A stretch of DNA of 64,000 nucleotides from Ardenticatenaceae bacterium. Its GTDB lineage: Bacteria > Chloroflexota > Anaerolineae > Promineifilales > Promineifilaceae. Below the pieces are notes generated by a model. The model was given only the letters and a program-made list of their open reading frames with translations, had not been told where the DNA came from and ran no database searches. This document shows, piece after piece, positions 34,610 through 43,744 of the stretch (its first letter is position 1; every line of letters begins with the position of its first letter). Position numbers and translations under genes: made by a program. Location: positions 1 to 64,000 of the forward strand of contig JACKCC010000014.1 in assembly GCA_020634245.1 (NCBI GenBank), given 5' to 3'.

Positions 34610-36548
34610 TCGTCTGCTGATTCTGTTGATTTTGCTGGTAACGGCCGTACTCCGTTTTCATAATCTCACCACCCTGGGCCTGGAACACGACGAAGTCGCC
34701 AACTGGCTTATCGACCGCTCCATCCTCGACGAAAACAACTATGCTGTCTACTACACGGCCGCCTACGGCCACGAAGCCGGTTTTCACTACCTGCAAGCGG
34801 CGACAGTCGGGCTGATTGGCGATAACGCCCTGGCCTTGCGCCTGCCCGCATCCTTGTCCGGCATTTTGCTGGTCGCCGTCAGCTACGCATTAGCAAGAAA
34901 ACTTTTTGGGAAAGATGAGGCCCTCTTTTCTGCCGGACTGCTGGCCGTCCTCTTTTGGCCCATTTTCTACAGCCGCCTCGGCCTCCGCGCCATCATGCTG
35001 CCAGTCATGTCCGGCTTGTCGGCCTATTTTTGGTGGCAAGCGTGGGAGGGGAAAGGCGGAAGGCAGAGGGCGGAAGGCAGAATCACCCGATCACCCCTTC
35101 ACCTCTTCACCCTTTCAGGACTTTTTGCCGGTCTGAGTCTCTACACCTACATGGCCGCCCGCGCCGTACCGATTTTTTACGGGTTGTACATCGGTTATTT
35201 GGCACTGTTTCATCGGACAGAACTGAAAAAGCGGTGGCCAGGGGTACTGTTGTTTGTGGTGATGATGACGGCCGTTTCCCTCCCCCTCGTCATTTACCTG
35301 CAAACCAACCCGGTAGCCGAGTTCCGCATCAGCGAAATTGACGCGCCGCTGCAAGCGTTGAAATCGGGCAATTTGCGGCCCATGCTGGAAAACAGCTTCA
35401 AAATCCTGGGCATGTTTGGTTGGCGCGGCGACCCGTTGTGGCGGCAGAATGTGGCCGGCCAGCCGGTGTTTGAACCGATTTTCGCCATCTTGTTTTATCT
35501 AGGATTGGGGGTGAGTGTGTGGCGCTGGCATGACGGCCGTTACGCCTTTCTGCTGCTCTGGTTGCTGGCTTCGGCCGCGCCCAGCATCGTCACGGTGGAT
35601 GCCCCCAGCAGCATCCGTATCATCAATTTACTGCCGGTTTTGCCGTTATTTCTCATAGCAGTTATTCACATTTTAGGGCAGTTATCCACAGTTTTCCCGA
35701 AGTTATCCACAGAAAGGAGCAAAATTCGTGGAAAACTCCTCTTGACAATCTTGCTGGTTTTTTATTTGGGGCGGACGGCGAACTGGCTGTACCGGGTATG
35801 GCCACAAAATGAGGAAGTGAAATTTGTCTGGCAGGCGGCGTTGACGGAAACGGGAACCTACCTCAACAACTCACCCAACACCAGCCCGGTCGCCATTGGC
35901 GGCTGGTCGCCGGACACGATGGATCCGCCGACGATGCAGTTGGCTTTGCAGCGGGATGACCTCGATTTGCGCTACTTCGGCTCCGATTCGATGACTGCGT
36001 CCATTAACACGCTCATCCTGCCTGGTGGTGCAGACACCATTCGCATCACCCGTCCCAACATCCGCACCTTTGTCCCAGCGTTAGAAAACCAATTAGTCGC
36101 TTGGGGTGCGGCAGTGGAAACGCGCAGCGAATTTACCATTTACCATTTACCATTTACCTTTCCCGCCCCGCAATACCCGATGGACGCCAATTTTGGTGGC
36201 GAATTGCAGCTTCTAGGCACCAATTCTGCCTTCTGCCTTCTGCCTTCTGATTTCTGCCTTGTTTCTTTCTGGCAGGTACTAAACCCACCCACTGCTCCAC
36301 GCCGCTTCTTCGCTCATTTGCTGGATGGCGCTGGTAATATCGTTAGCCAGCACGACAGCCTGGATGCGCCGGCCAGCCATTGGCAGCCGGGCGATATTTT
36401 GGTGCAGTTTCACGAATTAGCAGCAGGGGATTCCCAACCGGCCCAGATTCGGCTGGGTGTTTATGACCCTGATTCTTGTGCGTCGGGGCCGTGTCAGAAT
36501 TTGTTGGTGGATGGGGAACGGCCGTTTCTTATGTTGCCTGTTGAGTGA
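34599..36548 (+). CDS. GT39-like membrane glycosyltransferase
   Basis: A 649-residue membrane enzyme of the GT-C fold (GT39/ArnT-like). The first outer loop has the conserved acidic motif LEHDEVANWLIDRS near residues 28-41, followed by about ten to twelve membrane helices (to about 400) and a soluble C-terminal domain. Such enzymes move a sugar from a polyprenyl carrier onto protein or lipid at the outer membrane face. It overlaps the end of the YfhO-flippase gene by 11 bases and is clearly co-translated, so the two belong to one surface-glycosylation unit. Word repeats lie in frame at 35047-35115, 36131-36157 and 36222-36260. Confidence 0.85.
   Translation: MMRNRLLILLILLVTAVLRFHNLTTLGLEHDEVANWLIDRSILDENNYAVYYTAAYGHEAGFHYLQAATVGLIGDNALALRLPASLSGILLVAVSYALARKLFGKDEALFSAGLLAVLFWPIFYSRLGLRAIMLPVMSGLSAYFWWQAWEGKGGRQRAEGRITRSPLHLFTLSGLFAGLSLYTYMAARAVPIFYGLYIGYLALFHRTELKKRWPGVLLFVVMMTAVSLPLVIYLQTNPVAEFRISEIDAPLQALKSGNLRPMLENSFKILGMFGWRGDPLWRQNVAGQPVFEPIFAILFYLGLGVSVWRWHDGRYAFLLLWLLASAAPSIVTVDAPSSIRIINLLPVLPLFLIAVIHILGQLSTVFPKLSTERSKIRGKLLLTILLVFYLGRTANWLYRVWPQNEEVKFVWQAALTETGTYLNNSPNTSPVAIGGWSPDTMDPPTMQLALQRDDLDLRYFGSDSMTASINTLILPGGADTIRITRPNIRTFVPALENQLVAWGAAVETRSEFTIYHLPFTFPAPQYPMDANFGGELQLLGTNSAFCLLPSDFCLVSFWQVLNPPTAPRRFFAHLLDGAGNIVSQHDSLDAPASHWQPGDILVQFHELAAGDSQPAQIRLGVYDPDSCASGPCQNLLVDGERPFLMLPVE
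35662..35711 (+). other. Three DnaA-box-like nonamers inside the GT39 gene
   Basis: TTATTCACA (35662-35670), TTATCCACA (35682-35690) and TTATCCACA (35703-35711) are spaced 20 and 21 bases apart, all in the same direction. The last two equal the consensus DnaA box. There is no dnaA or dnaN nearby, so an origin is unlikely; it may be a DnaA-binding cluster or another coding repeat. Confidence 0.5.
36222..36260 (+). repeat. In-frame CTGCCTTCTGCCTT word repeat
   Basis: CTGCCTT repeats in tandem within the soluble domain of the GT39-like protein, encoding AFCLLPSDFCL. The same word returns at 26707-26745 and 49951-50010; a purine-strand version is at 35047-35090 in the same gene. Confidence 0.75.
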
Positions 36549-36700
36549 GTAGAAAGAGGGAACGGCCGTGTCAATTCGCCTCTGTCCCCAAAGACTTAAC
36601 CATTCATTTCATAGGGATCTTTCAGATTGCCGGGGCTGGCTTGGTATTGACAAGAACTCAGATGGAACAGTCGAAGGTCGGCCACAGCAAACGGGGAACC

Positions 36701-37477
36701 CTAATTCCCAGGAAAACCACAGCATTTTTTATATTTCTTCCCGCTTCCGCAGGGACAAAGGCTGTTTCGAGGTATCTTTTTCGTGTTTCTTCTTTGATTA
36801 GATTTTCTGTGACTTAAATCGGGGTATTCATATATTGTATCGTGAAACATTTTAGTTTCGGTTAAAAGGCCAAGATCATTTTGAAGACTCTGAGCCTCTG
36901 CCTGCTGTGCAGGCCCCCAGATTGATGCATCCAAATATATGGCATCCTCCGAACGATGTTCGTTCAAGCCAGTTTCAGTTGCAATGCCGACAATATCATT
37001 TGCATGAGGAAACTTGAGTTTAGTCACCATACAACAGGCTTCTAGAAATCTACCACGCCCTTCACGATACTCCTCGTAAGCAATACCTTCAAGGTGAGGA
37101 AGAAGTAGGAACACGTAAAAAGGATCGCCCTCTTTTGAGGGTGTCATAATGCGCGTTGCACGTTGATCGAGCGGTGTCTTTCCAATAAGCTCATGTAACG
37201 AGTTTGCTAGTAACCGCCTCCGAGTTCGTGACTCACGTGCAAGAAAACGCATGATTTTCTCTGATGAATCAATATCCGGATGGGAAGAACGATATAGAGT
37301 ATTATCGAGAATATGCTTATTGAAAGTTTCAATTAACGCATCCCAACTATAGCTGATACGATTAGCGGCAATCTGTGCTTTGCGTTCAGGTCTTTGAGTA
37401 AAGTTTTCCCAAAAGCCCTCGTCTATAAATACTCCACTTATATCAGATGGAAACACAAAATCATGTTCACCGTCTTC
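36701..37477 (-). pseudogene. C-terminal part of IS-interrupted SEC-C protein gene
   Basis: This is the 258-residue rear half of a gene cut by the insertion sequence at 37483-38908. It begins at EDGEHDFVFPSDISG and ends with a SEC-C zinc motif (NSLCPCGSGKKYKKCCG), which binds a metal ion and often links proteins to SecB, ribosomes or DNA. An ATG at 37501 inside the IS end could restart translation here (adding MLNPTLLN), so a free C-terminal product is possible. See 38909-39643 for the front half. Confidence 0.82.
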
Positions 37478-37482
37478 ATTAA

Positions 37483-38908
37483 GGAGGGTCGGATTTAACA
37501 TAATCTCTGATTAAGTTCTTTGACCCTCTGAAGTGCATGTACATTAATAACAGTATAAATCAACGTATTCAAATTACGAACAGAATCAATGTTACGTACT
37601 TTCGGTCGTTCGATACCAAAAGCCTTCGCCTGACTATTGATCCGCTCAGTTGATGTCCGTTGTTTGTAAATTGCTTTGTATTCATCTGAATGACGATCCA
37701 AAGCAACTCGTAAACGTCCACCCAATTCGTGGTTGATACGCTTTTCACACCCTATGCCTTTGATGAACTGGGCATGGTCACAGCTCTTTTCCGTAGGTTT
37801 TGGATGTAACAGTGGGCAACGCAAAATCTGCACCTGATGACGCCGATGGCGGTCATAATAAGTGTAAGATGGTGTCATTTCTGAACCGTGCGGACAAAGG
37901 TGATGACCGTTGGGGCCAAGTTTGGGTTTTGGAAAACCACGCAGATTAAGCGGAATGGCCGCCATACCACCGTGTTCGGCAAAGGGTTGATAGACATACC
38001 AGGCATCAAAGGCCGCATCGGCCGTGAAGTTGTCTGGAATGAAACCGAGGTTTCGGGTCATCCTTTCATATAACGGTGGATAATAGGTGATATCGGCTTC
38101 GTTGAAAGGTTGGGTATATTCAGCCAAAACCACATCTCCATACAGGGGGTCAGTCGCGGCCATCACACCTGTTCCGTAGCCCCAAAGGTACTCCTTTTCT
38201 TCCTTTTCCTTGCCCTCATCTTGATTGCGCTGCCGTTTTACGCCCAGTTTGCAATCCCGGTCACCGCGCAGTTGTTTTTCTGGGTCATATCGGTTGCTGA
38301 CAGTATCGCGCAGGTTGTTTTCGCGCACCCAAGCATAAATGTGTTTCGTATCAATGGCGGCGGTTTTGGCCATATCAGGTATCTCAACCTGCAAATCTTT
38401 GACTGTTCCTCGTAATAAGTTCTGTAGCATCTCGTTACTTATTCGCCGCTGTTTCTCTCGTAACCAGCGTGCTGTCGGTACTGTCCTTTCAATATCAAAT
38501 CCATACGCTTGGGTTTCATCCCATTCAGGTCGGAAGCCAATTGTCAAGACGAGTAAGGGATGATGAACCAAAAACTTGCGTAATTCTGTCGTATACTCGA
38601 ACTTTTCGTTGATTTTGATGAGCAACGCTTTGACATATGCTTTCTCTGGGTGTGGCGGCGTACCGGGCCAAGCGCGGGCAGCCTCATTTCGTTCCTTTAC
38701 ATGCCACCACTGTAGTTGGTCGAAAAAAGGCGCTATATTGGCTCACTACTGGGTCACATTGCATCAATTTAGCTACAGTTTCTTGGCCTAGCGTTGTTTC
38801 TTCCGTTATCATGTGCATGACTCCTTTTGAGATTGGTTTATTGACACAAAATAGTCTCAATCGGAGTCACACTTTATGCAAATATATTTATGTTAAATCC
38901 ACCCCTCC
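37483..38908 (-). mobile_element. Insertion sequence, 1,426 bp, with 20-bp inverted ends and 5-bp target duplication
   Basis: The ends GGAGGGTCGGATTTAACATA (37483-37502) and the complement at 38889-38908 match in 18 of 20 bases. The direct repeat ATTAA occurs at 37478-37482 and 38909-38913. Cutting out the element and one ATTAA restores a continuous reading frame through the host gene, which proves the borders. The transposase is of the DDE type; the element family (IS4/IS1182-related groups are possible) is not assigned. Confidence 0.92.
37495..38812 (-). pseudogene. DDE transposase with a homopolymer frameshift
   Basis: The main frame (38625 down to 37495) has three catalytic acids: Asp in AAIDTKHIYAWV, Asp in FTADAAFDAWYV and Glu in TSTERINSQAKAFG, as in DDE transposases of the IS4-like superfamily. 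An upstream frame from ATG 38812, behind AAGGAG, gives MITEETTLGQETVAKLMQ and joins the main frame if one base of the A6 run at 38723-38728 is removed (SAFFDQLQWWHVKERNE). Full length would be about 440 residues. As read, the N-terminus is cut off, so transposition may be lost unless the shift is a sequencing error. Confidence 0.82.
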
Positions 38909-39643
38909 ATTAAGATGTTTTAGATAGTAGGCTAAAAGGTCGTCTTCACCAGCTGCCGCAACGAGTTGACCGCTCTCAATAAATTGTTCTTTCTTTGTCA
39001 GATAACTAACAAAATCGGAAATGGTGTCAAGGGTGTTCAGCAATATATCGAGGGAAGTATCGTCTAAAACATGCATATACCCCCTTGTAGGATCAATTTG
39101 CCCGATACTAAAAGGGGTACCACCGTTCTCAAATTTAGCAAAATGGTCTTTGCCAACTATGTTTGGCATGATCATTAAGCTACCGCTCCCTCCAAGTTCT
39201 GCTTTACAGCGCTCAGAAGCGTCATGAGCAACAACTATCCGATGATACTTTGCAGATCCATGGTCTGGTAGTTCGATTGGAAATTCTTGCTTGCAAGAAC
39301 GATCCAAAAATATTCTGTCGGGATGCGACTTTATCCATCTTTCTGCTCCCCAAACCTGCTTGGCTGATTTTTCAACAGCACGTCGATACCATCGCTGCCA
39401 ATCAAGCTCTAGGTCGCCAGTATTGGGGAATTCGCAATCTTTATCTGAAAAAATGATGATGTGCTCATCAAATACCACAAGAAGATCACAAATCTCCTTT
39501 CCATGTCCTTTCCCATCACTTCCTTGATTCCGATAAATACCTGGATAGCTCCAGAGTGAGAGAAACGTGCGGTCGCAGAGTTTTTTAAGGTATCGTTCTG
39601 CTTTTGTTATACCCCGGTTGCGGCGTATCGGAACTCTGTTCAT
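38909..39643 (-). pseudogene. N-terminal part of IS-interrupted nuclease-like protein gene
   Basis: The 245-residue front half of the split gene. It holds GKEICDLLVVFDEHIIIFSDKD (about residues 49-70), an arrangement of acidic and Lys residues that resembles the core of PD-(D/E)xK nucleases such as restriction enzymes, though this is not proven. The rebuilt protein would have 503 residues: nuclease-like front plus SEC-C rear. At present translation runs into the IS and stops after GGVDLT. The ACGGCCGT signature of this genome is absent from the whole island, suggesting acquisition. Confidence 0.75.
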
Positions 39644-39723
39644 ACTGACCTGATCTTTGATTTACTGTTGGCGTCCAGACTAATCAAATTGTAACAAGCT
39701 TTGAATCCAATCTACCCTCGTTT

Positions 39724-41418
39724 CTAAAGGTTCATCTCATACGCATCCTTTAACGCATACGCATCATTCATCCACACCCGCTCAAACCGCTCAACATTAA
39801 CGGCCGGTTTCTTGATCATCTGCAAACACAGCGCCATCTGCTGCTCGGTACTGCTGGTTTTGGAGTAGACCTGAAGTGCAAACTTTGAGAAATCGCGCAC
39901 CATGAAGTCGAAAATCTGATCCAGGATGTCGTCGTCCACGCCATAAATTTTGGCGTTTTCGATGATGAGCTGGCCGTAGGCAACCAGCGAGAACAGTTCG
40001 CCCAGATTGAGCAGGAAATCAATATCCTGGATTTGCTCCTCGGTGGGGCGGGCGGTGAACAGCATCTGCTTGAACAGGGCGATTTGTTCTTTGAAGACGT
40101 GGACGTTGGGCAAGTCCACGCTGTCGTAGGCCAGGGCGTAATCGTGGAACTGGATTTTGCCCAACCCTTTGGTCAGCCCTTGATTGAACAGGAAAGCGTC
40201 GTTGGCCGGGTCGCTGCGCTGCGGGATTTCCGGGAATTCGGCCGGGAAGAAGAAGTAATTGGGCATGAATTTGACGACGAGGGCCATGTTGACATGCACC
40301 GTGCCTTCCAGCTTGGGCAGCGCCCGGATGTCCCGCGCCGCCATCTCGAAGAACATATCCTTCTCAAACCCTTTGGCAGCAATCACATCCCACAGCAGAT
40401 TGATGACTTCTTCGCCCTGAGTGGTAACTTTCATTTTGACCAGCGGATTGTAGAGCAGATAGCGGCGGTCGTTGGCCGAGGCGGAGCGCATGTAGTCGGC
40501 GGCGCGCAGGGCGAACAGCTTCATGGCCACGAGGCGGGTGTAAGCATCGGTGAACAACTGTTTGATGTGGGGAAAATCGGTGACGGTGTGGTCGAACAGG
40601 CGGCGGTGGGCAGCGTGGGTGATGGATTCGTAATAGGCGTGGGTACACATCCCAATCGAGGCCCAGCCCAGGTTGTATTTGCAGACGTTGATGGTGTTGA
40701 GCGAGGCGTCCCAGGCGTCTCGCCCCCGCGAGAGGATGTCGGCTTCGGTGATGGGGTAGTCATGCAGGGCGTACTCGGCAACGTAGTTTTGCGAATTGCA
40801 GACGTTTTGCACGCAGTCGAAATTCTCATGTTTGGAATCGACAACAAAAAAGACATAATCGCCGCTGTCACTCATTTTGCCAAATGTGGAAACGAGCGCC
40901 GCTTCATTGGCGTTGCCGATGTAATATTTGGAGCCATCGGCAATGTATTTGTTGTGTCCTTCAGGGGTTAGCGTCATTTCGCTGGAATAAAGATCGGCGC
41001 CATGCTCTTTTTCGGACAGGCCAAAGGCGAAGACGGCGCCGTCTTGCAGCAGTTGGGCGGTCTTGTGTTTGACGGCTTCGTTACCGCTCATCCAGATGGG
41101 GCCGAGACCGAGCATGGAGACTTGCCAGGTGTACCAGTAGGCGAGGCCGTAGAAGCCGAGGATTTCGTTGAAGGCGCAGATGCGGAAGGTGTCCCAGCGG
41201 GAATCGGCGGCTCCGTATCCGGCGGGCGTCATCAGCGTCGCAAATGCTTTCTCATTTTTGACAAACTCGACGAAGTCATAATTCCAGACGCGCTCGTGAT
41301 CGTCGGCTTTGAGTTTTTGTTTGCCTTTGTTCTCGAAGAAGGCGATGGTTTTAAGCATCAATTCTTTGGAGGCGGGATCGAGATAATCATAGGTTTGGGT
41401 TTTGGGATTTAGAAGCAT
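39724..41418 (-). CDS. Acyl-CoA dehydrogenase family protein
   Basis: A 564-residue flavoprotein of the acyl-CoA dehydrogenase superfamily. The FAD-region motif is FGLSEKEHGADLYSSEMTLT with YIADGSKYYIGNA; the C-terminal helical domain follows. It is longer than standard enzymes (about 380 residues) because of extra N- and C-terminal helices, as in some DUF-type or long-chain variants. The usual catalytic Glu could not be assigned with confidence. ATG at 41416-41418 follows AAGGA; a longer frame to 41484 is not supported. Likely role is fatty-acid or related acyl oxidation. Confidence 0.85.
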   Translation of the reverse strand: MLLNPKTQTYDYLDPASKELMLKTIAFFENKGKQKLKADDHERVWNYDFVEFVKNEKAFATLMTPAGYGAADSRWDTFRICAFNEILGFYGLAYWYTWQVSMLGLGPIWMSGNEAVKHKTAQLLQDGAVFAFGLSEKEHGADLYSSEMTLTPEGHNKYIADGSKYYIGNANEAALVSTFGKMSDSGDYVFFVVDSKHENFDCVQNVCNSQNYVAEYALHDYPITEADILSRGRDAWDASLNTINVCKYNLGWASIGMCTHAYYESITHAAHRRLFDHTVTDFPHIKQLFTDAYTRLVAMKLFALRAADYMRSASANDRRYLLYNPLVKMKVTTQGEEVINLLWDVIAAKGFEKDMFFEMAARDIRALPKLEGTVHVNMALVVKFMPNYFFFPAEFPEIPQRSDPANDAFLFNQGLTKGLGKIQFHDYALAYDSVDLPNVHVFKEQIALFKQMLFTARPTEEQIQDIDFLLNLGELFSLVAYGQLIIENAKIYGVDDDILDQIFDFMVRDFSKFALQVYSKTSSTEQQMALCLQMIKKPAVNVERFERVWMNDAYALKDAYEMNL

Positions 41419-41488
41419 GATATTTTCCTTATCACGGATAGGGATGGTGTGGGACACGGCCGTTCCCCCCCATTCTCCCATCAACTAA

Positions 41489-42190
41489 TCAATCAGCTGC
41501 GACGAGGCGGTAACCAAAGCCGCGAACCGTGTGCAAAAACTGGGGCTGGCTGCTGTCAGTCTCGATTTTGGCCCGTAGGCGTTGGATGTGCACGTCCACC
41601 GTGCGCGAATCGCCCAAATATTCATAGCCCCACACTTCACGCAGCAGCGTTTCCCGGCCAAACACAGTGCCGGGACGGCGCATGAACAACTCCAGCAAGG
41701 CGAATTCTTTGGGCGTTAGTTCAATTTCCTGGCCGTTCAGTTCTACCCGGTGCTGCGCTGTCCACAAGGTTAACGGCCCGCAAAGTAACGGCCGTTCCTT
41801 ATCAACAACCTGCACCCCCTTGGCCAGCAGGCGGAACAAAGCCCGCACCTGGGCCAGCAGTTCGCTTGGTTCAAACGGCTTGGTCAGGTAGGCATCGGCC
41901 CCCAATTCCAGTCCGGTTACTTTGTCCAGCGAGGTGTCTCTGGCAGTGAGCATGAGGATGGGGATGTAGGACGGCCGTTCCCGGATGCGCCGCGCCACTT
42001 CAAAGCCATCCATACCCGGCATCATGATATCCAGCACAACCAAATCGGGATTGTCGTTGAGGCGCTGCAAGGCGGCACGGCCGTTATCAGCCACCATCAC
42101 TTCATACCCCGACCGCGCAAAAAGCAGCGACAGGGCGCTGGTTATCGACGCCTCATCATCGACGAGCAAAATTCTTTTTGGTTGGCTCAT
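41489..42190 (-). CDS. OmpR/PhoB-type response regulator
   Basis: A 233-residue regulator. Receiver (about 1-120): LLVDDEASI, the phospho-acceptor Asp in LDIMMPGMDG, Thr in MLTARD, Lys in YLTKPFE. Winged-helix DNA-binding domain (about 130-230): LTPKEFALLELFMRRPGTVFGRETLL and DSRTVDVHIQRLRAKIE, the PhoB/OmpR pattern. Such proteins bind direct repeats spaced near 11 bases. No histidine kinase is next to it. Whether it acts on the 11-base TAATCT array at 54102 is an open question. Confidence 0.92.
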   Translation of the reverse strand: MSQPKRILLVDDEASITSALSLLFARSGYEVMVADNGRAALQRLNDNPDLVVLDIMMPGMDGFEVARRIRERPSYIPILMLTARDTSLDKVTGLELGADAYLTKPFEPSELLAQVRALFRLLAKGVQVVDKERPLLCGPLTLWTAQHRVELNGQEIELTPKEFALLELFMRRPGTVFGRETLLREVWGYEYLGDSRTVDVHIQRLRAKIETDSSQPQFLHTVRGFGYRLVAAD

Positions 42191-42218
42191 AAAATATTGT
42201 GCGGCTGAATGAAACTAA

Positions 42219-42297
42219 CCGCAAAGGACGCGGGGAGCGCAAAGATTTTTAAGGGGTTTTCCTTTGCGATCTTTGCGTCCTTCGCGGTAAAAACTTA
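42219..42297. repeat. AACCGCAAAGGACGC hairpin repeat
   Basis: AACCGCAAAGGACGCGGGGAGCGCAAAG pairs with CTTTGCGATCTTTGCGTCCTTCGCGGT around a short loop with T and GGGG. It stands between the OmpR-type regulator and the flavin-oxidase-like gene and resembles the in-frame copy at 32110-32172. Confidence 0.8.
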
Positions 42298-42774
42298 ATC
42301 CTTATGGTAACGGCCGTCCGGTATCCAGCCCATCCGGCCGAACCCGGCAATATAGCGCACTTTTTCCACCCGCAGCCGATAAAATTGGAAATCGCCAAAA
42401 TTGATGTATTGGCGCGCGCCCGGATGGTACTGCAAATAAATTTCGGCCATCGCCTGCCGATCTTCGGCCAATTCGGCCCGGCCTACCAGACTGACGCGGG
42501 GTTGGGCCAGCGCATTTTCGGCCATGATATCCGGCGCAATGAGCAGGGAAACACGGGAATCGGCCGTTAAATATTTTTGATGTTCGGCCAGTTGGCTGAG
42601 GAACAGGATCACATCGCCATTGGGCAGCGGCGCATATTCCACCATTGAAGCATAGGGATAACCATCCTTGGGCAGCAGCGTCCCCAGCACGCCGCGCTGG
42701 TTGGCGGCTACCAACTGCCGCGCTTCTTCACTTAACGATGTTGCACCTTGATTCGATTCCATTTCTTGTGCCAT
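42295..42774 (-). CDS. Pyridoxamine 5'-phosphate oxidase-like (split-barrel) protein
   Basis: A 159-residue flavin-binding split-barrel protein. Marks are RGVLGTLLPKDGYPYASMVEYAPL and FLSQLAEHQKYLTADSRVSLLI, then a YRLRVEKVRYIAGFGRMGW end like that of HugZ-type haem-handling proteins. It could reduce small molecules with FMN or F420, or bind haem; not decided by sequence. Start behind GGGAG. It follows the TIR-like gene with a 3-base gap, in one unit. Confidence 0.82.
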   Translation of the reverse strand: MAQEMESNQGATSLSEEARQLVAANQRGVLGTLLPKDGYPYASMVEYAPLPNGDVILFLSQLAEHQKYLTADSRVSLLIAPDIMAENALAQPRVSLVGRAELAEDRQAMAEIYLQYHPGARQYINFGDFQFYRLRVEKVRYIAGFGRMGWIPDGRYHKD

Positions 42775-42777
42775 TTT

Positions 42778-43578
42778 TTACTCCCAACTTAAACCGGGCC
42801 GCATGTCACTGGCCGCTTCAACCAGTTCGGTCAGGCGATTTTTGCGGTTCAGGTCGGCGACCAGTTCCAGAGCTTTGATGAATTTGCTGTCGCCAGGCAG
42901 ATTGGCGTAATCAATGCCTAAATCAAAGCACAGGGCGTGTAATTCTTCATCGCTGAAATGGTCGGCTAATTGTTTGCGCAAGCGGGTTAAGTAACGTCTT
43001 TGGGCAGCGGCGTCATCTCGCGGCCCTTCCAGAACTGGGGCAGCCTGCTGTTCGGTCTCGCCTGTGGTCACACGGCGCTTTTGTTCTTGTTGGTACTGCG
43101 CGATGCGCTTCTTCCAATCGGCAAAGACGCCCTGGAACATGCGGTCTTCAAAGACGGTTTGATCCAGGGCAATTTCTTGGACAAACCAATCGTAGCCCTG
43201 TTCCAGTAGCCCTTCGGTTTTCAGCCCTTTTTCTACCAAAACGAGCAGTGGGTGGCCCAGGGTGTAAGCCATCGTCGCTTCGATCTGGTTCCATACAGTG
43301 GGCAAATTGAGTCCGTCGAGGGCTTTTTCTTTAGGGCTGCCACGCTTTTCAACGGCCGTTTCCAGGTGCGTGCGTTCGTAGGCAATGATGACCGTGCCAA
43401 CGCATTCCTGCAAAAGTTCGTCAATGGCCACCAGCGGCTGCTTACTGGAAAAATAAGAACGACCAACGGTTTGCGGCGTCAGACCTTTACCTTCCAAAAA
43501 CTCTTCCATCAACTGAACAAATTTTTCCTGGGTATCGTTGGCAGTGCTGCCTACACTGAGGAATACTTTCGCGGTCAT
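42778..43578 (-). CDS. TIR-like nucleotidase-fold domain with effector-associated domain
   Basis: A 266-residue protein. The N-terminal half (about 1-150) starts KVFLSVGSTANDTQEKF and has the shape of TIR or nucleoside-deoxyribosyltransferase-like domains (LGHPLLVLVEKG, EATMAYTLGHP). The C-terminal part (about 195-258) shows YLTRLRKQLADHFSDEELHALCFDLGIDYANLP, which I recognise as an effector-associated (death-like) domain of the type found in bacterial conflict systems of multicellular and Chloroflexota bacteria. ATG at 43576-43578 has GGAGGTG upstream. A role in phage defence or programmed death is inferred; NAD cleavage would need testing. Confidence 0.62.
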   Translation of the reverse strand: MTAKVFLSVGSTANDTQEKFVQLMEEFLEGKGLTPQTVGRSYFSSKQPLVAIDELLQECVGTVIIAYERTHLETAVEKRGSPKEKALDGLNLPTVWNQIEATMAYTLGHPLLVLVEKGLKTEGLLEQGYDWFVQEIALDQTVFEDRMFQGVFADWKKRIAQYQQEQKRRVTTGETEQQAAPVLEGPRDDAAAQRRYLTRLRKQLADHFSDEELHALCFDLGIDYANLPGDSKFIKALELVADLNRKNRLTELVEAASDMRPGLSWE

Positions 43579-43744
43579 AACACCTCCATTCAATCATCAA
43601 AATATAGTGCAAACAAAGTATAGGGGAAACGGCAGTTCCTCTCAATACCTCATTTCAATTCAGATGATGGTTGGCAGTAATGGAACGGAGCGACGCAGTG
43701 AAAGGCGTTATTCTGCCACTTCGCCACTCTGCAACTTTGCCCCT

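Noticed and set aside
35662..35711. Chromosome origin
   Set aside because: The boxes lie inside a long coding gene and there is no dnaA, dnaN, gidA or AT-rich unwinding element.
36545..36817. Small plus-strand gene after the glycosyltransferase
   Set aside because: No ribosome site, no family features, and it lies over the end of the SEC-C gene on the other strand.
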